A DNA stretch of 64,000 bases from Stentor coeruleus (taxonomy: Eukaryota > Ciliophora > Heterotrichea > Heterotrichida > Stentoridae), in contig MPUH01000099.1 in NCBI GenBank assembly GCA_001970955.1, positions 1-64,000 of the forward strand, read 5' to 3'. Positions 18,671-29,432 of this stretch are shown piece after piece. Under the pieces are notes generated by a model. It ran no database searches and was not told the DNA's origin. It saw only the letters and a program-made list of their open reading frames with translations. Position 1 is the stretch's first letter; every line of letters begins with the position of its first letter. The translations under genes and the position numbers were made by a program.

Positions 18671-19369
18671 CTAAATCAAAGCAAGCCTCAAACGAAAGCT
18701 TGACAAAAAATCCTCTAATTCTGAATGACTCCTAAATCTTTCTAAATACTCAATCAAACTCAATTCTGTTTTATTTTTGAATAAATACGAAATTCCAGTC
18801 TCAATATATGAATTTGTGTTTTCCGATAACTCTTTAATATATTCAACTATTTGTTTTTCTTGCAAAGTATGTGGTAAAGACTTATCTTTATTATCAAGTG
18901 CAATCCATGGTATTTTATTTATTGAAACATCCAACAAATCCTGCATCATTACCTTTACTTCTTCACAGTTAATAAAATTTTTATCTTTTTTAGCATACAT
19001 ACCAAATAAAATAATTGCTTTTCTTTTAGACTTCCCTACTCCAAGAACTATTGAACAAAGAGAAATAGTCTCAGATTTAAAAAGGCTGTTTTGATTTTGT
19101 AAAATTCCAAATAGTTTTTGAGTACTTGAGCTAGGGTTTGAAAGCCTTTCAGCAGAAATATTAACTTCACTCAAAGCTGTTTGTATTTGTTGCAAAGTTA
19201 ATTCTCCATCACTTTGAATTTTTTCTAAGGCTCGGAGAAAGTATTTTACTTGGACAGAAGAAAAGACAAGACTACGTTCATGAAATTTTATTATTTCTTC
19301 TTCTTCTAAACTTAATCTCATACCACTAGTATATTGCGCATTTGAATCTTTTTCATTACAGCAGCCCAT
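18671..19369 (-). CDS. Acylated EF-hand-like protein (calcineurin B/NCS-like)
   Basis: 232 residues. It starts MGCCNEKD: Gly2 followed by Cys3 and Cys4 is a strong pattern for N-myristoylation plus palmitoylation, so attachment to a membrane is likely. The helical layout and the stretch KDKNFINCEEVKVMMQDLLD (about 133-152) resemble an EF-hand of the calcineurin B/neuronal calcium sensor class, but the loops lack the full set of acidic ligands, so calcium binding is doubtful. Family call is tentative. Confidence 0.62.
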   Translation of the reverse strand: MGCCNEKDSNAQYTSGMRLSLEEEEIIKFHERSLVFSSVQVKYFLRALEKIQSDGELTLQQIQTALSEVNISAERLSNPSSSTQKLFGILQNQNSLFKSETISLCSIVLGVGKSKRKAIILFGMYAKKDKNFINCEEVKVMMQDLLDVSINKIPWIALDNKDKSLPHTLQEKQIVEYIKELSENTNSYIETGISYLFKNKTELSLIEYLERFRSHSELEDFLSSFRLRLALI

Positions 19370-19546
19370 GATTTATAATGCCATAATAGCTAATAAATTC
19401 TTCAAACTTTTTATTAGATATAAAAGTAGTCATATTGCTAAATCTATGTATTAATATCATCATTTTATATAAGAAATAAGATGGATATAAGTTTTATTTT
19501 CATAAACTTATATTTTTTAATGCAAATTCTAGATAAACTAAACTAA

Positions 19547-20329
19547 CTATAAGCCGAAGTCTTTTGATTGTATTACCCCTGGAGGTGGGACACAACATTT
19601 ATCAGACTTACAAGATGGAGTTCCTTTTCCGCTTAATAAAGCTTTAAGTTCTGAACCACTTATTTCAGTACCTGATTTCGATTGTAGTCTTTTAAACTTT
19701 TTCACATATGCTCTTAAAACTCCGACTTTATCGTTTTTATGTTCTTCAAAGTTAAAACCAAATTTCCTCCCGAATCTAAGCTGAAGTAAATAATCATCTA
19801 AAGATTTTTTTGATATATCAACTTGTTTAGCTGCTTCTTCTAATGTCATTCTTATAGTATTACCCTTAGAGTTTTGTACTCCATTATATAAGTTTCTCCA
19901 TCTTGCAACTTTTTCAATGATGTATCCAATTTTTCTTTCCTTTGTCCTTCTCCCTGCCTTTTCCCCATCATCTGATCCTTCATCGCTAGGCATTTGATGT
20001 GATGCATCACTATTAGAAATAAATCTAAATTTGATTTTCAACATCCCATTTTCAAATTCTTGCCTTGGGATTAAAGCAGTGTTATCAATCGGATTTGTCC
20101 CGAGATAAACAAAGGATTGTCTTGATGGAGCGAAATAAGAAATCATGAAGTTTCCTTTTGAGTCTTGAGGGAATATATACTTAAGAGTTTGAGAAAATAT
20201 TAGACTTCCTTCTGAGTTATATTGTATGGCTCTAGAGTCTAAGTGATTAACTGTTGATTTGGAATAGTTACCTGAAAATCCAGTCTCTATTTCCAGAGTA
20301 AGGTTTTCTGATTCATTTCTATGCTTCAT
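19547..20329 (-). CDS. Possible HTH-like protein, unknown family
   Basis: 260 residues. The N-terminal half is mixed beta-rich sequence, followed by an acidic Ser/Asp segment (SDEGSDDGEKAGRRTKERK). Residues about 130-200 are helical with a helix-turn-helix look: a conserved-looking block IGYIIEKVARWRNLYNGVQ, then MTLEEAAKQVDISKKSLDDY and LLQLRFGRKFGF. The C-terminus has CKSDKCCVPP. A DNA-binding or adaptor role is possible, but I do not recognise a named family. Confidence 0.65.
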   Translation of the reverse strand: MKHRNESENLTLEIETGFSGNYSKSTVNHLDSRAIQYNSEGSLIFSQTLKYIFPQDSKGNFMISYFAPSRQSFVYLGTNPIDNTALIPRQEFENGMLKIKFRFISNSDASHQMPSDEGSDDGEKAGRRTKERKIGYIIEKVARWRNLYNGVQNSKGNTIRMTLEEAAKQVDISKKSLDDYLLQLRFGRKFGFNFEEHKNDKVGVLRAYVKKFKRLQSKSGTEISGSELKALLSGKGTPSCKSDKCCVPPPGVIQSKDFGL

Positions 20330-20738
20330 AGCTATAATAATATAGTAAGTCTTGCATTGTCTGTTATGTAAAATTTAGAGTTTGATTGAGGATAATATTT
20401 GGAATTGAAGAAAACATGTATGAAAAGATTTATATTTAGATANGAAGAAAACATGTATGAAAAGATTTATATTTAGATAAGGTGAATTGTGTTGGTTTCG
20501 TATTTTGAATAATTTTCGTAGAATGGATAGGTTGATTAAAAAATATCATAAACATTATAAATTTTCTTATAAAAACTTACAATTTCCCATAATCACAAAC
20601 TATACTTCCAAAAATCTTTAACAACTCTCTACTTATTAAATATTTCCTTTACCACAAACCAATAACTTTAGCATACTTTTTTCTAACAACAAAAACATTA
20701 ATATTTTCCCTAAGCATTTTCTTATTAAAAATCACTAT
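20330..20738. other. Intergenic spacer with an N-joined duplication
   Basis: AT-rich spacer between minus-strand genes. A 36-bp segment (20407-20442) is repeated after an N at 20443 (20444-20479). No gene seen. Confidence 0.65.
20407..20479. repeat. 36-bp direct repeat around N at 20443 (assembly join)
   Basis: Two identical copies flank the N. Confidence 0.85.
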
Positions 20739-23700
20739 TTAGCATACCGATGTATGGATTCTTGGGGTAATATGCATAGCCATGAGCTCTTGGAACAAAA
20801 GCTTACAAGCATAAGGTATGAATATCTGCGAAATCTTAGCTTTTTTATTTTTACATTGTTTTCACTGGAAAATATTCCTATCTAAATTAGCAATAGCAAA
20901 AAGCCCACAATTTTCACAAATATGTACTCTATAAGCATCACTAGTATCAAAAAGCCTTTCTTTTAAAAACCTAGCAGATCCATGCGAAATCATACAATCC
21001 CTTTCTATCTCTCCAAATCTTAATCCACCTCCTCTTGACCTACCTTCAGTTGGTTGCCTTGTAAGAGTTTGAACCTGACCACGAGCTCTAGAATGAATTT
21101 TATCATCAACCATATGTTTAAGTCTTTGATAATAAGTCGGTCCTAAGAAAATTTGTGCTTCAAGTCTATTCCCAGTATGCCATTATGCATAACCTCATTA
21201 CCATATCTTTGATATCCAAGTTTTTGTAGATCAGTTGCGATATCTTCAACAGTAACACTTTGAAATAGAGTCCCATCACCTTCTTCACCTCTAAGACAAG
21301 CAACTTTACTAGCTAAACATTCAATTAAATGACCAATTGTCATACGTGAAGGAATAGCATGAGGATTGACAATAATATCATGACTAATACCTTGATAAGT
21401 AAAAGGAAGATCTTCCTGACGAAAAATTTGCCCAATAGTTCCTTTTTGCCCATGACGACTGTCGAATTTGTCTCCGATTTGAGGGATTCTAACTGAGCGC
21501 ATTCTTATTTTTGTAAATCTATGTCCTTGATCATCAACAGTTAGAAGAACAGAGTCAATAATTCCAGATTCACTATGTCTAAGAGAAATCGATGCATCTT
21601 TACGTGTTTGTCTTGAAACACCAGTATTTAAATTAAGTGCTGCAGTTTTACCAATTATAATATCATCACCTGTAACTCGATGTCAAGGAATTATAAGCCC
21701 ATCATCACCTAATTTATCATAACATCCAAATCTGATTCCTACTGTGGTTTCTGGACTTGGTTTATGGAATTCTTCATCAGCTCCACCAGTAACTTTAGCT
21801 TGATTTTCATAAGTTCTATAAAACACTGAACGAAATAAACCTCTGTCAATAGAAGATTGATTCATAATTACTGAATCCTCTTGATTATAACCTGTATAGC
21901 AAGCAATAGTAACTACAGCATTACATACACTTAATAATTCTTTAAAGTACATAAATTCCATAGCTCTAGTCATAACTAATGGTTTTTGTGCATAATAAAG
22001 TACATGAGCTAAAGTATCCATTCGAAGCTGATAATTACTTGTATAAACACCCATAGCACTTTGATATGTATTACGTGGAGATCTGGAAAAGGAATAATCA
22101 ATGCACAGACTCCTAAAATCATAGAAGAATGGATTTCACAATGTGTGTATTGATATTTATTTTTACTATCTTGAAGATCTTTCATCATCATTGATATCAT
22201 TGAAGTTTCTTCTTCTTCTATGTCTAAATATTCGATTAAACCGATTTCTGTACATTTTTCAAAGCTCAAATGTGAAGGATGTTCTCTAGAGAGTTTGAAT
22301 TTTTCTATATGTTCTTTAGTCATTTTTAATCTACAATCTTCAACAATAAACAATGGTCTTTGTACACGACCAGAATCAGAATATAATCTGATTTCTTTGT
22401 TTGGAATATCTCTGACTATAGAAACTTGTTTTGGAATAAGCCCCTGTCTTCTTAATGAAACTAAAGTTTTTATTAGATACTCTGCATCTCCATGAATACC
22501 AATCCATGAACCATTAAAAAACACTTTAGTTCTGTCATGAATATTCCTAACACTAAGTTCAACAAGGTTTTCTGTATTAAGTTCTTCAAGTATTCTTTGT
22601 AATTGAGAAGAATTACAACTTACAGATATATGAGCCATAAGTGTTAAATTTTTTACTAATCTACATGTTTGACCTTCAGGGGTTTCTGCAGGGCAAATCA
22701 TTCCCCAATGAGTATTGTGCAATTGTCTAGGTTTAGTTAATTTTCCTTTTTTTGTAATGGTGTGTTTAATCGACGTAAATGAGATAAAGATGATGAAAAA
22801 GTTAATCTGCTAATTAATTGGCTAACACCTGTTTTGGCAACAGCTCCAGATTTGTCTACTCCCCAATTACCTGTAGCTAAAGCATATCTGAGTCCATGTG
22901 TAATAATATGCTCTTTTACAGCTGATACTAAATTAATATCATGTTGGGAATCTACTTGTTTTTTTCATAACCTCTTGAGCTGTTTTTGTAAACCTTCTAA
23001 ATAATTGTCTAAAAAGCCCAGCTAACAAAGAACCTGCAAGGTCTAGTCTTTTTTTACCATAATGGTCGCGATCATCTTCTGGGTTTCTTCCAAGCGCAGC
23101 ATTACAAAGACAATTAACCATATACCCAACAAAAAATGCTTTTTTAGTTTCATATTCAGATGACACACTTACATGTGGGACCATTTCTTTCTGTAAAAGA
23201 TTTCTTGCATATATTATACGTTGTTCCTTTTGAGCACCTACTGAATTACCACGACGATCTATAAAATCCAAAGCTACTTCTTGTGATGGGATATCATAAG
23301 CTTCTTCAAATGATGGTCTAAGTAATTCCATCATCCTTACATCACTACTATCATAACAAATATGACTTATAATATTACGATCAGAAACAAAACCCATAGC
23401 TCTGAATAAAACTACTACTGGAATATCAGATTTAACATAAGGTAAATTAGCACGAATTACTTGTTCATGTGAAGATTTAGAACCTTGTTTGGTCATGAGT
23501 TTTATAGAAAAAGCTGATGGAACTTTGTTAGTCGATTCATTTTGTGAACGAATTTTTGCTATCCAGGAATGTTTTGAGGGCTGATTCTTGTGAAAAACAT
23601 AAACAAAGTTATTAGCCATTTTTTTTTGTGCTACTAAGACTTTTCTTTACCATTGATGATAAAGTACCCGCCTTGATCAAAAACACACTCTTTATGTGTG

Positions 23701-24193
23701 ATTCTTTCTTTTTCTGTTTTTTTGTGTAAGGCACAATAATTTGATCGGACCATAATAGGGATTCTTCCAATAAACACACCTTTTTGCTCTTCTTCTTCTT
23801 CTGGGTTTTCTCCTTTTCCATCTCCAAAGTTGACAATTGCCTGTTTTTGCACATCGACTAGAAGATTTGATGCGTATGTTAAATTCTTAAGTCGGGCTTC
23901 GTTAGGGAAAATTAAGTTTGAACCGCCTGTGTGTTCTTTGAGAACTGGACGTGCACCTAGAGTAGCTTGTTTAAAGTTGATAACGTATTTTAATTCATGT
24001 TGTAGTCGTTCACCAGGATGATACTGTCTTTCAGGAATAATTGTGATTTCAGCACTATCTTCTATGATTTCCTGGATAGTATGTAAGATAAAATAGTTAA
24101 AAGATGATAACTGCTGGCTTACAAGACCTTTTCTTTAAAGTATTCTGAAATAACCACCCATGCATCTTCTTGACTTAGATCCTCGTCTTCCAT
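20739..24193 (-). pseudogene. RPB2: RNA polymerase II second-largest subunit RPB2, with many frame breaks
   Basis: The region encodes RPB2 over its whole length (about 1150 residues, against about 1200 in yeast). It runs from MEDEDLSQEDAW at 24193, through the lobe and fork (HNTHWGMICPAETPEGQTCR), the hybrid-binding core ([36 protein letters not shown]) to the clamp end ([34 protein letters not shown]). The frame is broken by small indels in A runs near 24130, 23642, 22962 and 22750. A small deletion lies near 22085 (after PFPD), a one-base loss near 21182, and in-frame TGA codons at 21683-21685 (at a conserved Gly) and 20862-20864 (at the third zinc-binding Cys). About four residues (GKQA of yeast) are also missing near 22060. 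No 15-16 nt introns explain these. It is either a decaying copy or a badly assembled gene. The ATG is in TATAAATG (24191-24198). Confidence 0.88.
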
Positions 24194-24924
24194 TTATAAG
24201 ATCGCTAGGCGCCATCTTTATATAGACTTAATCCTGCGAAACTTTATGGGATTTTGGGGCTTTTTTTGTTTTGAAGAAATTAAATTCTTTATATCCCCCT
24301 ATGAATCAAAAAATATGCTGAAAATCAATTGCTATTTCCGAAAATTAAGACATAAAATTAACGAAATAATACCTTATAACATTAGCTAATATTATCGAAA
24401 ATAACATTTTGGCTTAAATATTTTCCAATTTCTTTATAAGTATTAGAATTGTCCTCAAGCTCTTATGAAAATTTTTTTTCTTAAAACGAGTTTAATTTTA
24501 AAGAAAATAACGAACTTTTAAAATAATTCAAAGATAGATTTCGATTTCAGGCAAATCTGGAATAATAGCATACCCATAAACTTTTTAATTTCCTTTATGA
24601 TTGATGGGAAAGGAGTTTTATGATCTTTTTTACACTTTTATTTAATATTTTAACGTTCATATTATAATATTAAAAATTCACAACTTTAAGATTATAGCAT
24701 TTATTAGCACTTGGTTGGCAATAAGCATTAAGTTATAGCAATAATATGATATGCTAAAATTTTATCCTATTTTCCATACTTTACATATTTTACTTTAATC
24801 ATAAATCANCTAACATAATTTAATTTAACAATTTTATCCTATTTTCCATACTTTACATATTTTACTTTAATCATAAATCATAAAATAACTAACACAACAT
24901 TTATCATTATATAAACTATCAAAT
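24194..24924. other. Intergenic spacer with a duplicated segment
   Basis: AT-rich spacer upstream of RPB2. A 51-bp segment occurs at 24758-24808 and 24830-24880 with an N at 24809. No gene or RNA recognised. Confidence 0.6.
24758..24880. repeat. 51-bp direct repeat near N at 24809 (assembly join)
   Basis: Two identical copies; about 20 bases of related sequence separate the N from the second copy. Confidence 0.8.
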
Positions 24925-25299
24925 TTAATTATATGTAAGCTTCAATGCTCGTACAATATTAATAAGAAACTCACAATTACCAATCTTTTGCTTAAGTATT
25001 TTTTCAAGCGCCAAAATATAATCCATAACATTCCCGCCTTCTTTTTCTATTATGATTTTTGATTCTTCCTCAAAACAATCCATAAAAAAACGTAATGAAT
25101 CTTCATGGTTTTTTAACAACACTTCATACATTTCCTTAGTTTCTTCAGTAGGCTTTTTTTTCTTCTTATTTTTTGATAAACCTTGTAAAATTGTTATCTC
25201 ATCTGTAGCAATAGCAATCAAATTATAATATTTTAATCTTTCCTGTCTTAAAAAAATATTTTGTTCAGCAAGTTCTTCTCTGCTTGGGAGATTTTCCAT
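24925..25299 (-). CDS. Small helical protein, unknown
   Basis: 124 residues, helical and charged, with a basic patch KNKKKKKPTEE (about residues 60-70) and heptad-like leucines. No motif is recognised. The upstream element TTTATAAAATAAATGG supports the start, and it follows the next minus gene after 44 bp. Confidence 0.65.
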   Translation of the reverse strand: MENLPSREELAEQNIFLRQERLKYYNLIAIATDEITILQGLSKNKKKKKPTEETKEMYEVLLKNHEDSLRFFMDCFEEESKIIIEKEGGNVMDYILALEKILKQKIGNCEFLINIVRALKLTYN

Positions 25300-25343
25300 T
25301 TATTTTATAAACTTGCAAGTTTATTATATAATTAATTAGATTT

Positions 25344-26138
25344 TCAGCTTTTAAACTTTTTGTTACGAAGTCTCATAAAATTTATCCCATGGATTTTAGT
25401 ATATATTGAACAAGGAGGTGGGGTTAAAGGCATTTGTGGAGTTTTTATGTTTCTCTCAAATGAAAATTTATATGAATCTTGTTTACGAGATTCTGCTGTA
25501 GAATATTGATAAGAGTCTTCTGTAGTATATAAGGATTTATGAGGAATTGTCAATTTATTAAGCTTGGAAATAGGCTCATTTATATATGAACTTAAGTCTT
25601 TATCAATGATATCTGAAAAAGGACTAGTTTTACCATTATATGGCTTTTCTTCATCGGGAGGTGTGCTGACTCCATTGAAATTTTTGTAGCTTTCACACTC
25701 TTCTAGACTTTTGCCGTTATATCGCAAGTTTTCTGATCTTCTGTTTGATATGTATCCCAAACTAAGTTTGTAGGTTTTTTGAGAGTTTCGTTGCTTGTGT
25801 TTTTTTTCTTTTGTCTTGTAATGATGTTGTCTTTTTGATATAGGGGATGAAGATGCATTTGCTGGGTTATTAGGACCTTTTCTGTTGAAAATTGTGTTGC
25901 AGTGCTTTTTGAGATCATGCATAGAAAATTTTGAATTTCCAAAAATTCCGTTTAAGTTTAGGTTCTGAATGGGGCTTGTTATCTTAGGTCTTGATATTGA
26001 TAGTTTTGAAGTTATTTTTGATATAGGCTTCCGATATTTTTGATTCGAAATGGGCCTATCAACTAGTAGGTACCTGCTAGACATATATAATTCAACGAAA
26101 AATATGAATAAAGCACTTTTTGTATATGTTATGAACAT
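25344..26138 (-). CDS. Basic low-complexity protein, unknown
   Basis: 264 residues if the first ATG is used. Met20 (26081) is a good alternative, because TATATATG sits on it and the 19 residues before it are hydrophobic and unlike the rest. The body is Ser/Lys/Pro/Tyr-rich and probably disordered, with basic runs such as KTKEKKHKQRNSQKT. It ends with TGA, one of two TGA stops here, and an in-frame TAA lies four codons later. No family is recognised. Confidence 0.62.
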   Translation of the reverse strand: MFITYTKSALFIFFVELYMSSRYLLVDRPISNQKYRKPISKITSKLSISRPKITSPIQNLNLNGIFGNSKFSMHDLKKHCNTIFNRKGPNNPANASSSPISKRQHHYKTKEKKHKQRNSQKTYKLSLGYISNRRSENLRYNGKSLEECESYKNFNGVSTPPDEEKPYNGKTSPFSDIIDKDLSSYINEPISKLNKLTIPHKSLYTTEDSYQYSTAESRKQDSYKFSFERNIKTPQMPLTPPPCSIYTKIHGINFMRLRNKKFKS

Positions 26139-26711
26139 TTAGTTGTATTCTCCCTTAAATTTTATCTTATGCTAAATTTCATCACTCTGCTATAAAATTA
26201 AGTTAAAATACTTTATACTGATATAGAAAATCTTAAATTTGTTAATATGAATATGATTTAATTCAGTATGAAGTGTTAGACTATAATCATAAAATTATTT
26301 AAATCTGCAAACTCTCAAAATGTGGAAAATTCTTTAAGCAAAATTTTTTTAATCATTAGTATAAAGGGAAAATATTATCATACTTCTTTGTAAAATATCA
26401 TAATCTCACTCAAATACTTTTAATAAAAAAATAGATAATAAATGTATCTTTAAGAAAAAAATGTTCTTTATTTTTTGTGTCCAAAAATATGACTACAAAA
26501 TAGATAATTACTTTAAAATAAGATTATAAGATAATTTTTTTGATATATAAAGCTAACTTGATAAAAACATGCCGAATTTTATGAATAAGCAAAGATAGTT
26601 TAATAATAAGTATATCACCTGCAACTAATGCTATTTTTACATTACTACTTTGAATAGACACATCATACTCAAAACTAAAGCAATAATAGTTAAATCTACG
26701 CATAATATTAA
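26139..26711. other. Intergenic spacer
   Basis: AT-rich spacer between minus-strand genes. Nothing recognised. Confidence 0.6.
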
Positions 26712-27452
26712 CTAATTATTTTCCTTCCTCATTTCTTTAAGCTCAACATCAGGAATTTCTTTTCCAGCCTTCGACATATTCTTCCTGATTTTTTTGATAA
26801 GTCCAAATATATTTTTTTTTTCTTTTTTTCCAAGACGTCTTTCAGCTTCTTTTTCAAAAGATTCAGACTCTTTATTTGTACTGCACACAATCTTAAATTC
26901 TCTTAAGGATGTTTGATGGTTTGCATTAATAAACTCTATTAAAGTTGAATAATAGCCAAATGCACACTGTTCAGGTGTAAAAATATTAGTTTTTTTAGTC
27001 AAACAAGGGAGAATTACACTATCAGTTTTATATTCTTCAGCATGAATTAGTAAATTCACTATAAACATTCTCAAAAGAGGTTCAGGATTATTTTCATTAT
27101 ATTGTGGAATACAGATATGGCATAATCTTGTTGCCCCTAAATTTCCTGCAGTTGTTGTAATTATTTCTCCTGGGCCAATATTAAACCCAGCTCGACTTTT
27201 AATACTTAATTCTTTAAGCAATTGATGTCCTGCACCTTCAAAAATTATAGAAGAAATTCCAGGAAGTTTTGAAAGAGAAGAGTCTGTAGGGTTTATTATA
27301 ATCCCCCCGCTAATTCTTGTTAAATCTCCTTTAAACAATTTTATTGTTGTATTTCTTATTTTGTCTTCTCTTAAGCACTTTGGTTCTTTTGATTTATTCA
27401 TATTAGAGAATATATTAGTTTGAAAAATCTTCCTAATAAAATAATGATACAT
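26712..27452 (-). CDS. Macro-domain (ADP-ribose binding/processing) protein
   Basis: 246 residues. Residues about 30-200 match a macro domain: strand and motif IKLFKGDLTRISGGIIINPT with the Asn-Pro-Thr in the ADP-ribose-binding position, then GAGHQLLKEL (helix), the phosphate-loop-like GPGEIITTTAGNLGATRLCH and ICIP, and a late strand DSVILPC. Macro domains bind or hydrolyse ADP-ribose on proteins or nucleic acids. The C-terminus is very basic (GKKEKKNIFGLIKKIRKNMS). Met18 (27401) is an alternative start; the first 17 residues are hydrophobic or aromatic. Confidence 0.83.
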   Translation of the reverse strand: MYHYFIRKIFQTNIFSNMNKSKEPKCLREDKIRNTTIKLFKGDLTRISGGIIINPTDSSLSKLPGISSIIFEGAGHQLLKELSIKSRAGFNIGPGEIITTTAGNLGATRLCHICIPQYNENNPEPLLRMFIVNLLIHAEEYKTDSVILPCLTKKTNIFTPEQCAFGYYSTLIEFINANHQTSLREFKIVCSTNKESESFEKEAERRLGKKEKKNIFGLIKKIRKNMSKAGKEIPDVELKEMRKENN

Positions 27453-27955
27453 TAAAGTATAAAAAATAAAACACTATACAATGAATTTTTTATGTTTTGC
27501 TCAAAGATATTTATCGATATTATTACACAGGGAAATAATAGTTATTTATTGTGTATTTATAAATAAATAATCAGTTAGAATATGCAAACAAAGGTATTTT
27601 TGGTAATATTTAGAGAAATTATATGAAGATATATAAGTTAGTGTATTTTCCTATGCTTAATGATTATAAAATAGATGTAAAAACACTAAAAGGTTATATA
27701 TTAGAATATGAATTTGTGTATTTTTAATTCTCCAAATATTATCTTAGGCACTTTTTTTAGATAATAATTTTATAGTATCCAGTTAATTTTATTAAATTAA
27801 TGTATTAGTAAATTTTAGTTAGTAAACCTTTAATAAGAACTAAATCTACATAAACTTTAATTCAATAAAAATTATGGAATAGTTTAATAATTACATTTTA
27901 ATTATAGTTGTAAAGTAAGACATGAATTAAACATTATATGGGAAAAATTGTTTAT

Positions 27956-28087
27956 ATGTTTAAGCTAAATAAAATTGTGAAGAGATAGGTAGATGATAGT
28001 AAATTTAGTAAGAATAAGTATTATAGAGGTCATCTAGTTAAAGGTGATGGAATTGAAAACATACTAGAGGAAAATAATTTCTTTTAA
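27956..28087 (+). pseudogene. Short coding-like relic with one in-frame TAG
   Basis: 44 codons from ATG to TAA with a single internal TAG at codon 11: MFKLNKIVKR, stop, then VDDSKFSKNKYYRGHLVKGD and onward to EENNFF. The text after the stop reads like protein. No 15-16 nt intron removes the TAG. It may be a gene fragment or chance. Confidence 0.25.
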
Positions 28088-28134
28088 ATGTAAAAAATAA
28101 AATAAAGAAACTTTAATAAATATTATAAACTAGC

Positions 28135-28320
28135 ATGCTGATCCTGATCAATAGTCCTATGAATAAGGGAAACAAGAAATAAACCTTGACCCCAGGATGC
28201 TCATAAAAACTTCAATTTCATGGGGAATTTCTAGAAGACTTTTTTTCAAGCGTAAGTTTTATGTAGACGTAACTCGGAATAATATCTTAATATACGTCTA
28301 GCCCTTGCTAGATTTTTCTT
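28135..28320. ncRNA. Candidate structured RNA, type unknown
   Basis: Less AT-rich than its surroundings. ATCCTG (28149-28154) can pair with CAGGAT (28193-28198), and TAGACGTA with TACGTCTA (about 28264-28301) forms a perfect 8-bp stem. TATAAA lies just upstream (28126-28131). It carries no tRNA, 5S, U1, U2, U4, U5 or U6 landmark I could identify. Strand is uncertain. Confidence 0.25.
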
Positions 28321-28829
28321 TATATAGAATAAAACTAATACCATGAACAAAATTAACTTTAAAGTTGCATCCTAATTATATACATCTTTATCTATAATAA
28401 TACTAAAACAATAATTTTAGACTACTTTTCATCTTAAAATATATTTTTAAGCAACAATATTACATTGAATTTACCTTACTTAATAAACTAAAACATTTTT
28501 TTCAAACTATAATTATCCAGTTTTTATAATTTCTTATTTCTAAATTTATTAATAAAATCAGTATCTAAGACAATTAACTGAATATATCAAATCCTTTTAT
28601 TATAAAAACATTATCTTTATAATTTACAGTTCATCCCTTCATTCTTACAAACCTAAACAATTCCAAAAAAAAAATTCTAATCCAATTAACTAAATATCTA
28701 TATCTAAAAAGTATCCGTTTATTATTTTTATCCTTGCAAATATCCACCTTATCCTAAAACATCCGTTATTCACTTAAGATCATATGTTTAAAAAAATAAT
28801 TACTAACGAATTAGCTAAGATTATTCGCC

Positions 28830-29432
28830 TTAGAAAGTTTCTCCACCTTCTTCAACAGCTGTTTCAACCTCAAGTTCAGACATAATAATGCATCCAGTTT
28901 CAAAGTCATCGCTTAAGACAACATCAACAGTGCCATAGTTACCTGCTTCATGAATAACTTGAATCCCTCCATCCATATATCCAATAGCCCAAAGTAATTT
29001 AAAACTACCACCTTCCTCATAGAGCTTATCATAAATATCTCCTGAATTGACTGGTTTGTTCCATGTAAAAGTATGAAGTTCATCTTCTTCATCACTTACT
29101 GCTTGAGCAATATCTTCAAATCCTCCAAGTTTTACATCATTTGTTGGGACACCATTAGTTTCTGCCCATGTATCATGGAAGTCTGATCCCATGTCTAGTT
29201 CGTGGAAAATAATGTTTGAAATATCTGCATCGTGCATTCCTGAGCCTTCACTTGGATATTTGAATCCTATCCCAAGCCAGCCATATGTTTCGAACTCTGT
29301 TTCAAAAATAGAAACCTTGAGGCTTAGTACATCATCATCTGTGAATGTCCAAACAATATCCCACCCGTTATCCAAACAAACTCTTCCTGCAAGGGCAACT
29401 GAGGCGATCAAGCTGATTACCAAGAATTTCAT
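28830..29432 (-). CDS. Secreted DOMON-domain protein
   Basis: 200 residues. The first 15 (MKFLVISLIASVALA) are a standard signal peptide. The rest is one DOMON-type beta-sandwich: WDIVWTFTDDDVLSLKVSIF, then YGWLGIGF, GMHDADISNIIF, FTWNKPVNSGD, LLWAIGY and the closing strand near VDVVLSD. DOMON domains bind haem or sugar and occur in extracellular redox proteins. Two cysteines (near residues 19 and 181) could form a disulfide. No membrane anchor is seen, so secretion or a vesicle lumen is likely. The start follows TTTTATAATG. Confidence 0.83.
   Translation of the reverse strand: MKFLVISLIASVALAGRVCLDNGWDIVWTFTDDDVLSLKVSIFETEFETYGWLGIGFKYPSEGSGMHDADISNIIFHELDMGSDFHDTWAETNGVPTNDVKLGGFEDIAQAVSDEEDELHTFTWNKPVNSGDIYDKLYEEGGSFKLLWAIGYMDGGIQVIHEAGNYGTVDVVLSDDFETGCIIMSELEVETAVEEGGETF

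Larger units (their letters stand above)
27453..28829. other. Long intergenic region
   Basis: 1.4 kb between minus-strand genes. It holds a short plus-strand coding-like relic (27956-28087) and a compositionally distinct, foldable stretch near 28135-28320. Strand composition flips around that stretch: G-rich on the plus strand to the left, C-rich to the right. Confidence 0.55.

Noticed and set aside
20739-24193. Tiny introns as the cause of the RPB2 frame breaks
   Set aside because: At the breaks the flanking conserved residues are contiguous apart from one or two bases, and no 15-16 nt GT...AG segment can be removed without deleting conserved sequence.
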